Assembly: GCA_000969725.1 (NCBI GenBank)
Contig: JXSR01S017134.1
DNA length: 30,879 bases
Strand: one strand, 5' to 3'
DNA from: Ophiothrix spiculata
Lineage: Eukaryota; Echinodermata; Ophiuroidea; Amphilepidida; Ophiotrichidae
In this document: piece by piece, positions 9,875 through 19,015 of the stretch
Layout: every line of letters starts with the position of its first letter
Numbering within the stretch: position 1 is the stretch's first letter
Program-made: the position numbers and the translations under genes
Notes under the pieces: generated by a model
Database searches by the model: none
Seen by the model: only the letters and a program-made list of their open reading frames with translations
Told to the model about the DNA's origin: nothing

Positions 9875-10797
9875 GGAAAAAGTATACTTTAGGTCCCAGA
9901 TACTGGTATATACCAGTATTGGTCAATTCTAGGACATTCCAGTATTTAGCAATTCTGGTAGTGTTCTTGTTCCAGTATTGTTGAAAACATTTTACAATAC
10001 TGGTACATACATTTATTCCAGTATTGGTCGACACTTCAGTTATTCCAGTATTGTCAAATGCTAAAAATGGTCCTATTCAAGTAACAATTACCAGTTTTAA
10101 ATTTGCTCCATTTATCAAAGCCTTTATTGTTTTCTTGATTCTTGGAAATTCCTCATCCTCCAATTGTGTTTGTATGGCTTTACACAGTGCAACTCTTGCT
10201 ATTCTAGTTGAAAACCAACATACTAACCAAGCAGGAGTTAAAGTATAATGCCAATCTTACCAACTAATCATTGTCAGATCAATTTAGAGAGAAGAGGGTT
10301 GGGGGTCCAACTTTCTAAGTAATATGGCAGGTTTGTGGCTTCTCCAGGATGGAAATAGGGCCTTAACAGGTGAAAGTTTACCTCAAAAAATGAGGGGGTC
10401 ATTCAGGAAACAGCGAAGTTAAAACAAGAACATTCCAAACACGCAAGATGTGATAAAACTTTGGTCGCGGAGGTACTCGATGAGTTATTTTATATTACGA
10501 TTCCAGAGCATAATAATCGGCCGAAATTACAGTACTGATAATAAACCAGTATTTCCGACCAACAATACTCGAATATTGACCAAAAGCAATCAAAACTGTT
10601 ATTAAACTGTATTTTTGACCAACAATACTGGAATATTGAAATTATTTTAACAATACTGGTATATACCAGTATTTTTGACCAACAATACTGGAATAAAAAA
10701 GCTCAACTAGAATGGGACAATACTGGACAATATTTTGATATCTAGTATTGTCCAATTTTTGTGTACCAGTATCTGGGACCTAAAGTATACTTTTTCC
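9875..10797. mobile_element. PIF/Harbinger-like non-autonomous element
   Basis: The terminal inverted repeats are perfect over 34 bp (9875-9908 and 10764-10797), starting GGAAAAAGTATACTTTAGGT and continuing through CCCAGATACTGGTA. They are flanked by a 3-bp direct repeat TTA (9872-9874, 10798-10800). A TTA or TAA duplication with terminal GG fits PIF/Harbinger, which is an inference from family knowledge. About fifteen CCAGTATTG-like words in both orientations fill the 170 bp next to the left end and the 290 bp next to the right end. No transposase is present. Perfect terminal repeats suggest a fairly young insertion. Confidence 0.85.
10077..10256 (-). pseudogene. Relic or captured coding piece inside the element
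   Basis: This minus-strand frame of 59 codons, open from the stop at 10257-10259 to TGA at 10077-10079, has protein-like composition: RIARVALCKAIQTQ, then LEDEEFPRIKKTIKALING, an amphipathic helix-like stretch. It has no ATG at its start. It occupies the core of the 923-bp element, away from the CCAGTATTG arrays. It may be a leftover of the parent element's protein or a captured host exon. I do not recognise it. Confidence 0.35.
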
Positions 10798-10880
10798 TTA
10801 TTTCGATTTTCATATATATCAACACGCAACACATACAGCCTTTTGAAAAAGGTCTCAACTAAAAAAACCAATCACTTGTT

Positions 10881-12180
10881 CTTATCAAAATGTTTGATCT
10901 TGTTAAAAGCATATCATGATTTAAGTCATTGCTAGAATCGTTGCCAATGGGTGCACTTAAGCTGATGAATTCTACAAAGGATCTCGATTTCGTTTGCATT
11001 TAACAATTCAAATTTCAAGAAGCCGTTTGATTGTATAATAAATTTTAAAACTGAAAAGGTACATTTTTGGATAAATTACTATATGTATTTTTGAAAATAC
11101 ACTGGCGGTCAAAAGTGTTTGCGCACAAAACTTTTAACCAGCCATATCATTTTTTGCGGATTTTATATTTTATAAAGACCTCAACAGGAATTGCATTAAC
11201 TGCATTTAAATATACGTCGTGTTAAAGATATTGTACACTTTCTTTGCACATTCAAAAACGGAGTTTAAATACATAACTGAAAATTTGTTGGAAAACTTAT
11301 AACCTGAACACGTTCTGTACGGTTACACAGTGATAACGAGCATTGAACAATAAACTACATAGGTACAAATCAAAAAGTACGTGTTGTTTATTTGCGTATG
11401 GTCCAGGAAATCGGCAATTTTTATGGTTATGGAAGATTGAAGGTTAGAGGAAACATGGATTATTTGTATTGGATACATATGGCATCTATAACAAACATGA
11501 ATTTGTTAAGAGTCTTGGTCGTTGGATCTAATAAATAGGTTTTTGCTCATATTTAAACGTGCGCAAACATGTTTGACCGCCAGTGTAGACTCAACAGACT
11601 AAGAATATATCACTTTGGATCCTTGTCAGAAAATTAAATCGACTGATATATATACCTTTATTTCTTGTTTTAATTTTATTTCTTTAAGTGAATGAAAGGT
11701 TCATCTTGAAATTGCTGTTAGATTGTGTGCAGAATTTGTTGACGCATGAAAGACCACTGTTTGATATTATTATATAGTTTACAAAGTTTATAAAGTGCAA
11801 CAGTAAAATGTATTTATTCTGCAAGCATTGAATCATTTTTGCAGAGTGATACTTAAATGTAACTGATATCTACTAGTACAATTATCGAATGACACTAACG
11901 CTTGGTATCGACCGAACATGATTTATAAATGAAGCATCATTAACAGCGTCTTGCCTTATTCAAATCAATGTTTATCAATACCGAAATTTTACAAAAGCTG
12001 AAGATTCCAAAAGTATGACGTTACTTAAAAGGTTTGATGGTTTAAACGGATTTTTGGATAGAAAAAAAATACACAAAGGTCATGGCACCTACATTTTAGT
12101 TTAGAGTAAAAGTAAAAACTAAGAAAATTCTAGCATATATATTTCATGTCACCCAAACTTAATGTTAAGAATTCAAGGTT
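10881..12180. repeat. Block A, unit 2 copy
   Basis: Nearly collinear with 17121-17980 before and through the MITE, then with 18031-18860 after it. It contains AATGTTTGATCTTGTTAAAA, GTTGCCAATGGGTGCACTTA, CTACAAAGGATCTCGATTTC and TATCACTTTGGATCCTTGTC. The two insertions in it are listed separately. No gene is seen. Confidence 0.85.
11100..11585. mobile_element. Tc1-like MITE, 486 bp
   Basis: The ends are inverted repeats of 27 bp (CACTGGCGGTCAAA..TGTTTGCGCAC) with 25 matches, flanked by TA on both sides (11098-11099, 11586-11587). Terminal CACTGGCGGTCAAA with a TA target is characteristic of Tc1-family elements. No transposase frame is present. The same insertion exists at 17377-17853 and is absent from block A at 1899 and 18031. 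Confidence 0.9.
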
Positions 12181-12189
12181 GCTCATATA

Positions 12190-12465
12190 ATAAATAAATA
12201 AATAAATGTCGGTGCTTATATAGCGCTTTTCCAGAATTGATCAAAGCGCTTTTACATTTATTCCGTTACCATTAGAATACAGCCAGCTGCCCATTCTAGC
12301 GCTATACGGTCATTTTCCTAGTAACTACCCATATAACGCTTGGGTCGACGAAGCAAGTGTGATAAAGTGATTTGCCCAGGTTCACAACACGTTGGCACTA
12401 GCGGGGCTCGAACTCACGACCTTCTGATTATGAGTCCTGCACTGTTCCACTAGACCACACGCGCC
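12190..12465 (-). mobile_element. tRNA-Met-derived SINE
   Basis: Read on the minus strand from 12465, a tRNA-like head comes first: A-box-like TGGTCTAGTGG, anticodon loop CTCATAA with CAT, and B box GAGTTCGAGCC. The stretch GACTCATAATCAGAAGGTC closely follows elongator tRNA-Met. A tRNA-unrelated body follows, then AAAGCGCTATATAAG and an (AAAT)n tail at 12190-12207. A short duplication, CATATA, flanks it (12184-12189 and 12466-12471). It inserted into block A of unit 2; the copy near 18850 lacks it. This is a retroposon copy, not a working tRNA gene. Confidence 0.9.
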
Positions 12466-12471
12466 CATATA

Positions 12472-12773
12472 GTTGGAATAAAAATATTTTTACCACTTTT
12501 TTACGTAAAGGTCAATTTATGATAAAAATATCTGGAAACTTATAACGTATAACACCAATTCACGCCTTTTACTGTAGTTTCAACTGATTGTTCCTCATAT
12601 CGCATACATTCAGTGCAATTACAGCAGTTGTTATTTTATGGCATAGACATTTTAGGCAAATTAGGTACAATTATGACATTAAATACAGTGTTTTAATGGA
12701 CTATGGATGTCTTACACAATTTCCAGTCCGAGGACCTCTATGTGGAAACTCAACTTTAGGCAAAAAGCATAAA
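12472..12773. other. Spacer after the SINE, nothing recognised
   Basis: AT-rich sequence with only short chance frames. Confidence 0.5.
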
Positions 12774-13364
12774 TGAAGAGTTGACTTGCAAAACGGTTTG
12801 TATCCATTTTGCACTTTTGGAGAAAATGGCAAAAAACATCAAAATCAAAATGTGTCGCAAAATTCCTGATAATGATTTGAGTAATTCTTTACTAAAATGT
12901 CTTAAAAATAAGCTGTAATTTAGATAATTCATCAAATAGTTTTTAATTAATTGGGTATTGATTTTTTTCTGAAAATGGATTTAAGCCGTTTTGCAGGGCA
13001 ACTCATCAAATTTCAACTTAAGAACCACCTCTCTTCTAAATTTTTGCAACATTCCTTTTTCACTTCTTTATTAGGCTATGATATACTTTATAAATACCAA
13101 ATGTCACCATCTGGACATGTTTAATAAAAAAGTTACAATATATGGGCGTTGTGTTCTTTTATACCCAAATATATGGTCATACGATGTCCATATTTGGGCA
13201 TAAAAGTAACATTTTCGGGATTTTGATCCACTTAGAGATTTTTTTTTTCAATAAATAGTTTTGCCAGGATGATGCACAAGTTCAAATTTAAGGTCTGTAA
13301 GAATCTATCAAAAACTCATTTTTCAAAATCTGGTCTCTTAACTGTTTTGCAATTCAGCTCTTCA
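12774..13364. mobile_element. Foldback element with three inverted-end motifs
   Basis: The left end TGAAGAGTTGACTTGCAAAA matches the inverse of the right end at about 13328-13364 (TTTTGCAATTCAGCTCTTCA). A third, inverted copy lies inside at 12972-13007 and matches the left end over a longer stretch, including the ATCCATTTT part. This looks like a small foldback element that ends at either the inner or the outer copy, or one element nested beside another. No coding frame is present and the superfamily is unknown. Confidence 0.5.
13156..13206. repeat. Imperfect hairpin, 19-21-bp arms
   Basis: CTTTTATACCCAAATATATGG (shortened here to its key run TACCCAAATATATGG) at 13156-13176 pairs with CCATATTTGGGCATAAAAG at 13188-13206 around an 11-base loop, with one bulge. 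It lies in the right half of the foldback element. Confidence 0.7.
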
Positions 13365-13487
13365 AATAATGCTTTATTTAAACCAATATACATCCTGTCT
13401 TTCCCATATTCCGTCAGAAAAAAATATCTGTTAAAACTGTCTTAGAAATATCATGTTATATGTGTACATATACGGCCTGTTACGTTA

Positions 13488-13960
13488 CATAACAACAGAA
13501 GCTATAAAACGTAATCGCAGTAATTGAGTGGACTTGCGAAATACTAGTCGTATAAGTGTTTACCTAAACACAATAGCTTAGTAAAGAGACCATTCAAGAC
13601 ACGGAACTCTAGATTTTGCTGTTGTTATCTCAATGTGTAATTCTAGTCATGTAGGAATTACATATCGTCATAGAATGGTTTGCACTAATACGGGATGAAG
13701 GATAAGCGTAAAGTTACAACAAGGAACCAGTTGCAAAGTGTTAGTACCAATCGTCGGCGTTGGTTTTGCATGGCATAATTATTTATTAACCAATCTTTCT
13801 GGTATCGTATGGTATTCCAAGTTGATGCCTACTAATCAGTTTAACTTCAACGCAAATGTTAATTATATCCTAAGCAGGGGCAGTTCATACAAAGGAGAAT
13901 CACTTTATTTTGATACAGAACTGATTCATGTATTTATTGTATTTATTCGATTTTTTCCTA
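13488..13960. repeat. Block B, unit 2 copy
   Basis: Homologous to 19540-19930: both start with AACAACAG.AGCTATAAAAC, then share GAGTGGAC or AAGCGGAT, TCGTAT.AGTGTTTACCT, TGTTGTTATCTCA and TTGCAAA.TGTT, then TCTGGTATCGTATGGTATTC or its diverged form. A 76-codon plus-strand frame at 13738-13968 (VPIVGVGFAWHNYLL) is not preserved in the unit 3 copy because of a one-base length difference. The TATAAAA word is shared by both copies and could be a promoter relic, but no transcript start can be shown. Confidence 0.75.
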
Positions 13961-14060
13961 GGTTGTGAGGAGCAGAATCGAAGAATGTAAACTCGCTTTA
14001 TATTGCCAGAGAGTTTGGAAATAAAGTTAATCCACTGAATGAAAAAAATATGCTCTATAG

Positions 14061-14710
14061 TACCACTTTTAGAGCATTAATAAAATCTCATGTGTTAAAA
14101 GTATAAGAAAGAAGATTTAGGAGACAGATTAGTAAAGATTGAAAAATCTTTTCCGTAAATTTCAATAAAATTCTAAAGGGCTGAACTTCTCACCTTTCGA
14201 TAATTCTACTCCGACTAGAGGCACTTCCTTTTTATGTTGCAACCTCTTATTTCATTATAACACTCTTTAAGCAATTTCACGTTCGTGAGATGAAACTTAA
14301 TTGAAGTCATAAATCTGTTGCACATGATAGGACACTCATTATAAAGAAATGTGAACCTTAAGAGAATATATGCATAACTCTGCAACCCACATTTAGAAGG
14401 AATGACTCGGCAGTTAATAAGCTGTGAGAATTACCAAATCGGCTGTGGTTGGTTTTATATCTTTAGGAGGAGGAGGAGAATAGTATCATGTCCATTTCTA
14501 CTACGTCTCTAGGAGAACAAAACTGTCAACTTAATTGTGAAGTGTGTGCAATAGCAATATTATATATTCTTCGTAACAACTTGTTTTACTACAATATAAG
14601 TATCGGAGTGCAACAATACTTTAAAAGACTGATTTTTAGCAATCGTAATTAGCATAAAACAACCATATGATGCGTATCGTATTTAAAATTCATAAAATTA
14701 AGACTGATCT
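14061..14710. repeat. Block F, unit 2 copy
   Basis: This is the best preserved paralogous segment in the window, matching 21091-21720. Long runs agree, for example CTGAACTTCTCACCTTTCGA, ACTAGAGGCACT, CACGTTCGTGAGATGAAACT and AATCTGTTGCACATGATAG. Neither strand keeps a common frame in both copies for long. The left flank at 14058-14059 (TA then GTACCAC) is the empty site for the element at 20131-21090. Confidence 0.85.
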
Positions 14711-14789
14711 GTGTCCAAACAAAAAGAATAAATCATGCTTTATTATCGTTTTTGCCTGACTAAATCCCACACTTCTATTTGAATGCACT

Positions 14790-15490
14790 TAAATAATGGG
14801 CTGAAATTAATTCTACAGAACCTCCAAATATTTCAGAGGTTTGTAGTCAGAGAGTGTGGAACAAAAAATGTATTCTACTCTGTCTACTACTCTAAATTTG
14901 CTGAAGCAGGTTTTCATACAATCTACGATTTTATTGATGATGAAGGTATGTTTAAGAAATTTGATAATTTACAGGCCAATAAAGGGCTTAAAAACATTGA
15001 TTTTATTAAATGGAATGGGTTGGTTAATGCCATTCAAAAGAAGGACTTGGTTAAGTGATAATTATAATGATATTGCTATTCATCATGAACGACATTTTGA
15101 GGTGAGACAAGACCATGCTCTGTTGTTAAATTTGAGCTCTCGTGATGTGTATCACCGTAATTTGAAGAAAATTGCTTCTGTTCCTTTAAGTCAGTTTCAT
15201 CTCAATAGGAAGTTTTATTTAAATGAGGATGAGTGTCAAAATATCTATATTATGCCATTTAGGACAACCTTAAATTGCAAGTTGAAGTGACTTCAGTATA
15301 GAATTGCCCATAAAATTTTACCTACAACTTCTTGGCTCTGTAAACAAAAATGTTTGATAATAACCTGTGTAATATTTGTAATCAAAAAGAGTAAACAATT
15401 GGTCACATTTTTTCAGCATGTGATGTCATAAATGAATTTTGGAATCTAATTCAAGAGAATCTTTTTTTTATTCCTTTTTTAACCGAATTC
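14790..15490 (+). pseudogene. LINE ORF2 3' fragment, L1/Tx1-like
   Basis: Adjacent frames on the plus strand read as the end of an L1/Tx1-type reverse transcriptase ORF2. One frame (to 15058) gives YYSKFAEAGFHTIYDFIDDE and NIDFIKWNGLVNAIQKK; the next (to 15290) gives DVYHRNLKKIASVPLS and CQNIYIMPFRTTLNCKLK; then LQYRIAHKILPTTSWL, and finally CNICNQKE, a stop, TIGHIFSACDVINEFW. The last part is the CxxC..HxxxxC zinc knuckle (zf-RVT type) that closes this ORF. At least three frame changes or stops mark it as dead. The polymerase and endonuclease regions are absent, as expected for a 5'-truncated copy. It interrupts unit 2 just after block F. Confidence 0.75.
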
Positions 15491-15744
15491 AATAACAAAT
15501 TATGTTGTGTATGATGAACACGTTTTAAATTTGAAATAAGTTAACCAGGTACTCCCTATAAGTCAGTATATTTATAGTTGAAGATGTTCATGACCATCTT
15601 TTAATGCTTTCAAAAAATGATTTTGCATACCAGAAATTGATACCTATTGAAACTTGGAGTGAACCAACTGATTTATTTGTTCTGTATGTAAAGAGTCAAC
15701 ACATAAGTATATCATAGACTATATTATGTGCCTTTAATGTCCCG
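15491..15744. other. Spacer after the LINE fragment
   Basis: It may include the LINE 3' untranslated region, but no poly-A or simple-repeat tail marks an end. Confidence 0.35.
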
Positions 15745-16090
15745 TTTAGAGCAAGAAAACACAAAAAGGCGTTGCACTTGACTGATACAGATTTTTGGTG
15801 AATTTCTAAAATAAATTGACCTTTTTGACCCCTGCGACCCCTACGTCAAATTTGTTCAAGAATTGTTGTATTCAAGTTCCGTTGAAGTCGGACTAATCTT
15901 GTTAGAGGTGGAAAAATTCTTAGATTTGACCTTTTTACCCTTGTGACCCATGGGTTAAACTCTAGGTCTGGAAATGGAAAACGTTCTCTAGCCAGTCACC
16001 CATAAATGCTTCTAACCAAGTTTGGTTGAAATGCGATTCGTCATTATTGAGTTGAAACGATTGCAAGAAGAACGAAAAAGAAAGATATAA
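15745..16090. repeat. Probable interspersed repeat with GACC phrases
   Basis: It contains TTGACCTTTTTGACCCCTGC (15818), TTGACCTTTTTACCCTTGTG (15934) and CCAAGTTTGGTTGAAAT (16017), ending in GCAAGAAGAACGAAAAAG. Runs of TGACC followed by AAGTTTGGTTGAAAT are common in dispersed repeats of invertebrate genomes; I recall this and could not search it. No gene is seen. Confidence 0.4.
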
Positions 16091-16289
16091 CAAGGAACAA
16101 AAACCAAGTAATTAAAGAAGAAACATTTTAAAAATATGTTGTACAAAACATTCAACTTCAAATTATTTGATATTTAAAACAACATTTGCCTCTTACTTGT
16201 AAGTGTCTTCTTTTGTATTTTCTTTTGGGTATATAACATGTTATTATTCTCTCAAATGTATGTATATATGTATCTGAATATACGCTTAC

Positions 16290-16537
16290 CCGATGTACAC
16301 ACTGAATATTGAAGCAAAATGATGATACCCATCACAGAAGATAAGATGTTTCTTGATTTTGCTTAAGGATAGCTCGACAAAACCAGGGGGTTGAAACGAG
16401 CTCAATTCGTATGTGAAACAAAACTGAAGGACGACATGTTCATATACTAATTCAATCTGTTGGTTCATGGACATGTATATATCATTGTCCTTGAGACGGT
16501 AATCTAATAATTGTAATCTAACATCTTGCAGCGACTT
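16290..16537 (-). CDS. Candidate internal exon, unknown family
   Basis: The minus-strand frame of about 82 codons is bounded by splice-like signals: CTTATAG just before it (acceptor, after 16538) and G|GTAAGC just after it (donor at 16289). A stop codon closes the frame at the acceptor on one side and lies within the donor on the other, as expected for an exon. The peptide begins KSLQDVRLQLLDYRLKDND, a heptad-like amphipathic stretch, then has aromatic and cysteine-containing segments (VVLQFCFTYELSSF, HLIFCDGYHHFASIFSVYI). I do not recognise the family. A signal-peptide-like start lies about 80 bases upstream, which suggests a secreted protein, but the pieces are not in a common frame. It could be a real exon, a decayed gene or chance. 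Confidence 0.35.
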
Positions 16538-16612
16538 CTATAAGACTTTTCCAGGTTATGTCATATTGACCTAGATTCTAGAAGTTCCGTCGCAGAAGAT
16601 TTGTTTTTCAAA

Positions 16613-16666
16613 TCATCCGGCCGAATAATGTATAAACAAAAACAAACAGATCGGGAGGACACTCAT
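16613..16666 (-). pseudogene. Signal-peptide-like start
   Basis: The minus-strand frame reads MSVLPICLFLFIHYSAG and then stops. The hydrophobic core and small residues at its end look like a secretory signal peptide. Directly after it, in another frame, comes PDDLKNKSSATELLES, which is plausible for the start of a mature secreted protein. The two parts and the exon-like frame at 16290-16537 would need frame changes to connect, so this may be a host pseudogene, an assembly error or chance. Confidence 0.25.
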
Positions 16667-17120
16667 TTTGAGAACTTTGATAGTTTCGGATACTTGTAAC
16701 TAGAATATCTGCAATTTACAAAACGTAGTTATATTTTGTCTCCTTGAGCTACAATAATACTTTAATTCTGTACATGTCTCATGATCTCCGCATTACATAA
16801 TAAATTCTTTGCTACTTACTGATGAGTTCTTTGTTAAGTTTCAAAATCACTACATGCTATGTTTTTCTTAATATTGTTACTCGTAGATTAATATACCACT
16901 AGTAGAAATAAACATATTACTTTATTGATAAAATGCTTTTGTATGAATCATATTAAATTATTTGTAAGAGTTATTTACACTTACGCAATATGAAATAGAC
17001 CTTAATACTAAAAACGGAGCGTCTGATAGTATTCATAAGATAAACATTAGGTGATATCAAAAACAAGATGTTTTATGCTATTTGGAGTTTCACACCAAGC
17101 CTCGGATACAACAATCATGC
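16667..17120. other. AT-rich spacer, nothing recognised
   Basis: No supported gene or repeat; unit 3 begins at its right edge. Confidence 0.5.
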
Positions 17121-17980
17121 TGTCTTATTAAAATGTTTGATCTTGTTAAAAGCATATCATGATTTGTGTCTTTGCTAGAAGCGTTGCCAATGGGTGCACT
17201 TAAGCTGATGATTTCTACAAAGGATCTCGATTTCGTTTGAATTTAACAATTCTAAATTCAACATGTTCAAGGAGATTTAACAATTCAAATTTCAAGAAGC
17301 CGTTTGATTGTATAATAAATTTTAAAACTAAAAAGGTACATTTTTGGATAAATTACTATATGTATTTTTGAAAATAAAAGTGTTTGCGCACAAAACTTTT
17401 AACCAGCCATATCATTTTTTGCGGATTTATATTTTATAAAGACCTCAGCAGGAATTGCAGTCACCGCATTTGAATATATGTCGTGTTAAACATATTGTAT
17501 GCTTTCTTCGCACATTCAAAAACGGAGTTTAAATACATAACTGAAAATTTGTTTGAAAACTTATATATAACCTGAACAAGTTCTTTACGGTTACACGGTG
17601 ATAACGAGCATTGAATAATAAACTACATTGGTACAAATCAAAAAGACCGTGTTGTTTATTTGCATATGGTCCAGGAAATAGGCCATTTTTATTGTTATGG
17701 AAGATTGAAAATTAGAGGAAACATGGATTATACATATTGGATATATATGGTATCTATAACAAACATGATTTTGTTACAAGTCTTGTTCGTTGGATCTGAT
17801 AAATAGGTTTTTGCCCATTTTTAAACGTGCACAAACATTTTTGACCTCCAGTGTAGACTCAGCAAAGTTATTCAACACTAAGTACATATCACTTTGGATC
17901 CTTGTCAGAAAATTTAATCGACTGATATATATACCTTTATTTCATGTTTCAATTTTAAGTGTATGAAAGGTTCATTTTGA
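17121..17980. repeat. Block A, unit 3, first copy (cut by gap)
   Basis: Collinear with 10881-11720, including CTTGTTAAAAGCATATCATG, GTTGCCAATGGGTGCACTTA and the same MITE insertion. It carries a short local repetition, with ATTTAACAATTC.AAATT appearing twice at about 17239 and 17277. It stops at the assembly gap. Confidence 0.85.
17377..17853. mobile_element. Tc1-like MITE copy missing its outer left end
   Basis: This is the same insertion as 11100-11585: the interior is collinear and the right end reads GACCTCCAGTG followed by TA. At the left, GAAAATA runs straight into AAAAGTGTTTGCGCAC, so the 11 terminal bases CACTGGCGGTC are gone. The shared flanks show it was copied with the block and did not arrive by a second transposition. 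Confidence 0.9.
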
Positions 17981-18030
17981 NNNNNNNNNNNNNNNNNNNN
18001 NNNNNNNNNNNNNNNNNNNNNNNNNNNNNN
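17981..18030. other. Assembly gap (50 N)
   Basis: A run of exactly 50 N, probably a fixed-size placeholder. The sequence to its right restarts at an earlier point of block A than the sequence to its left had reached, so the gap lies within a local duplication. Confidence 0.98.
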
Positions 18031-18860
18031 ACAATACATTTGTTTGAAATTTACATACTATACGTATTTTTGAAAATAGTCTCCACAAAGTAATATAATA
18101 TCACATATCCATCGATATGTGATATTGAGGCCTTTTAGGCTTTTTACCTATTACTTTATTTCAATTTCCTGATAGCTTCATTTTGCATTTGCTGTAAAGA
18201 ATGTGTCTAGAATTTGTTGAGCTATAAAATGACCACTGTATGGCACGTTGTAAGCTTACAAAGTGCACCGGTATAATGTACTTATTCTAGTTGACATTAG
18301 AAACAAAGCATTGAATGATTTATGCCGAGTGACCGTTATTGAGTGATATTTACGCTTGATATCGACTGTACATGATTTGTGAAATGACCAATGTTTGACG
18401 TAAACATATACATCTTACAAAATGCTCTGGTGTAAGCTTACAAAGTGCAACAGTATAATGTACTAAGTTGACACTAAAAGCAAGCATTGAATGATTTAAA
18501 CTGAGTGATACTCTAAAAATGTAACCGATATTTACTTGTACGTTTATCAAATGACTTTAAGGCTTCATATTGACCGTGGACGGTTTTTAAATGAAAGCAT
18601 TATCCACATATCTTGTCTACTGCAAAACAATGTCTTTCAATATAAAAATTGACAAAAAGTTAATGTGTTCAGCTGAAGATTTAAGCAATATGACTATGCG
18701 CGATAGATTAAACGGTATTCTTTAATAAAAGAAACTTAGACGAAGTTCATGGCTTCTACATTTCAGATTAGGGTTCTAACTTCAGGAACTTTAACTTTTT
18801 TTCAATATTTCCAAATTCTAGCAAGTATTGCTCTGTCAAAAAACTTAACGTTAAGAATGT
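18031..18860. repeat. Block A', second copy in unit 3
   Basis: It begins GTATTTTTGAAAATAGTCTCC, the position where 11098 carries the Tc1-like MITE, and has no MITE there. It continues with TTACCTATTACTT, GCATTTGCTGT, GACCACTGT and AAAGTGCACCGG, matching 2220-2360, and ends near AACTTAACGTTAAGAATG, matching 12160. Within it, a stretch of about 70 bp (GTAAGCTTACAAAGTGCA..GTATAATGTACT) occurs twice, at about 18250 and 18433. Confidence 0.8.
18099..18124. repeat. Perfect short palindrome
   Basis: TATCACATATC at 18099-18109 is the exact inverse of GATATGTGATA at 18114-18124, around CATC. It lies in block A' just after the empty MITE site. Confidence 0.85.
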
Positions 18861-18893
18861 TTTCGGACCGAGTGTACTTAAGGTCCTATCCAG

Positions 18894-19015
18894 CATATCC
18901 GAAATTTTAGGATTAGGGTTTAGGGTTAGGGGTAGAGGTAGAATATGTTTAGGGTCAGCATTAGGGTCGGGTCATGGTAAGTGAGTTAGAGTCCGGTCAT
19001 GGTCAAGTTTTTGAT
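18894..19015. repeat. Degenerate TTAGGG-like tract
   Basis: GGATTAGGGTTTAGGGTTAG at 18911 is followed by GGGGTAGAGG, TTTAGGGTCAGCATTAGGG and a repeated GGTCATGGT motif. It resembles a short, decayed interstitial telomere-like tract. Only a few exact TTAGGG units are present, so it could also be an ordinary low-complexity repeat. Confidence 0.5.

Noticed and set aside
12394-12465. Possible tRNA-Met gene on the minus strand
   Set aside because: It is continuous with a SINE body, an (AAAT)n tail and a CATATA duplication, and the acceptor stem does not pair well; it is a retroposon head.
13499-13506. TATAAAA in block B as a promoter
   Set aside because: It is shared with the unit 3 copy, but in AT-rich DNA such a word is common and no initiator, exon or transcript follows.
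13738-13968. 76-codon frame in block B as a gene
   Set aside because: The copies at 3330, 4360 and 19770 differ in length by single bases in the core, so no shared frame exists.
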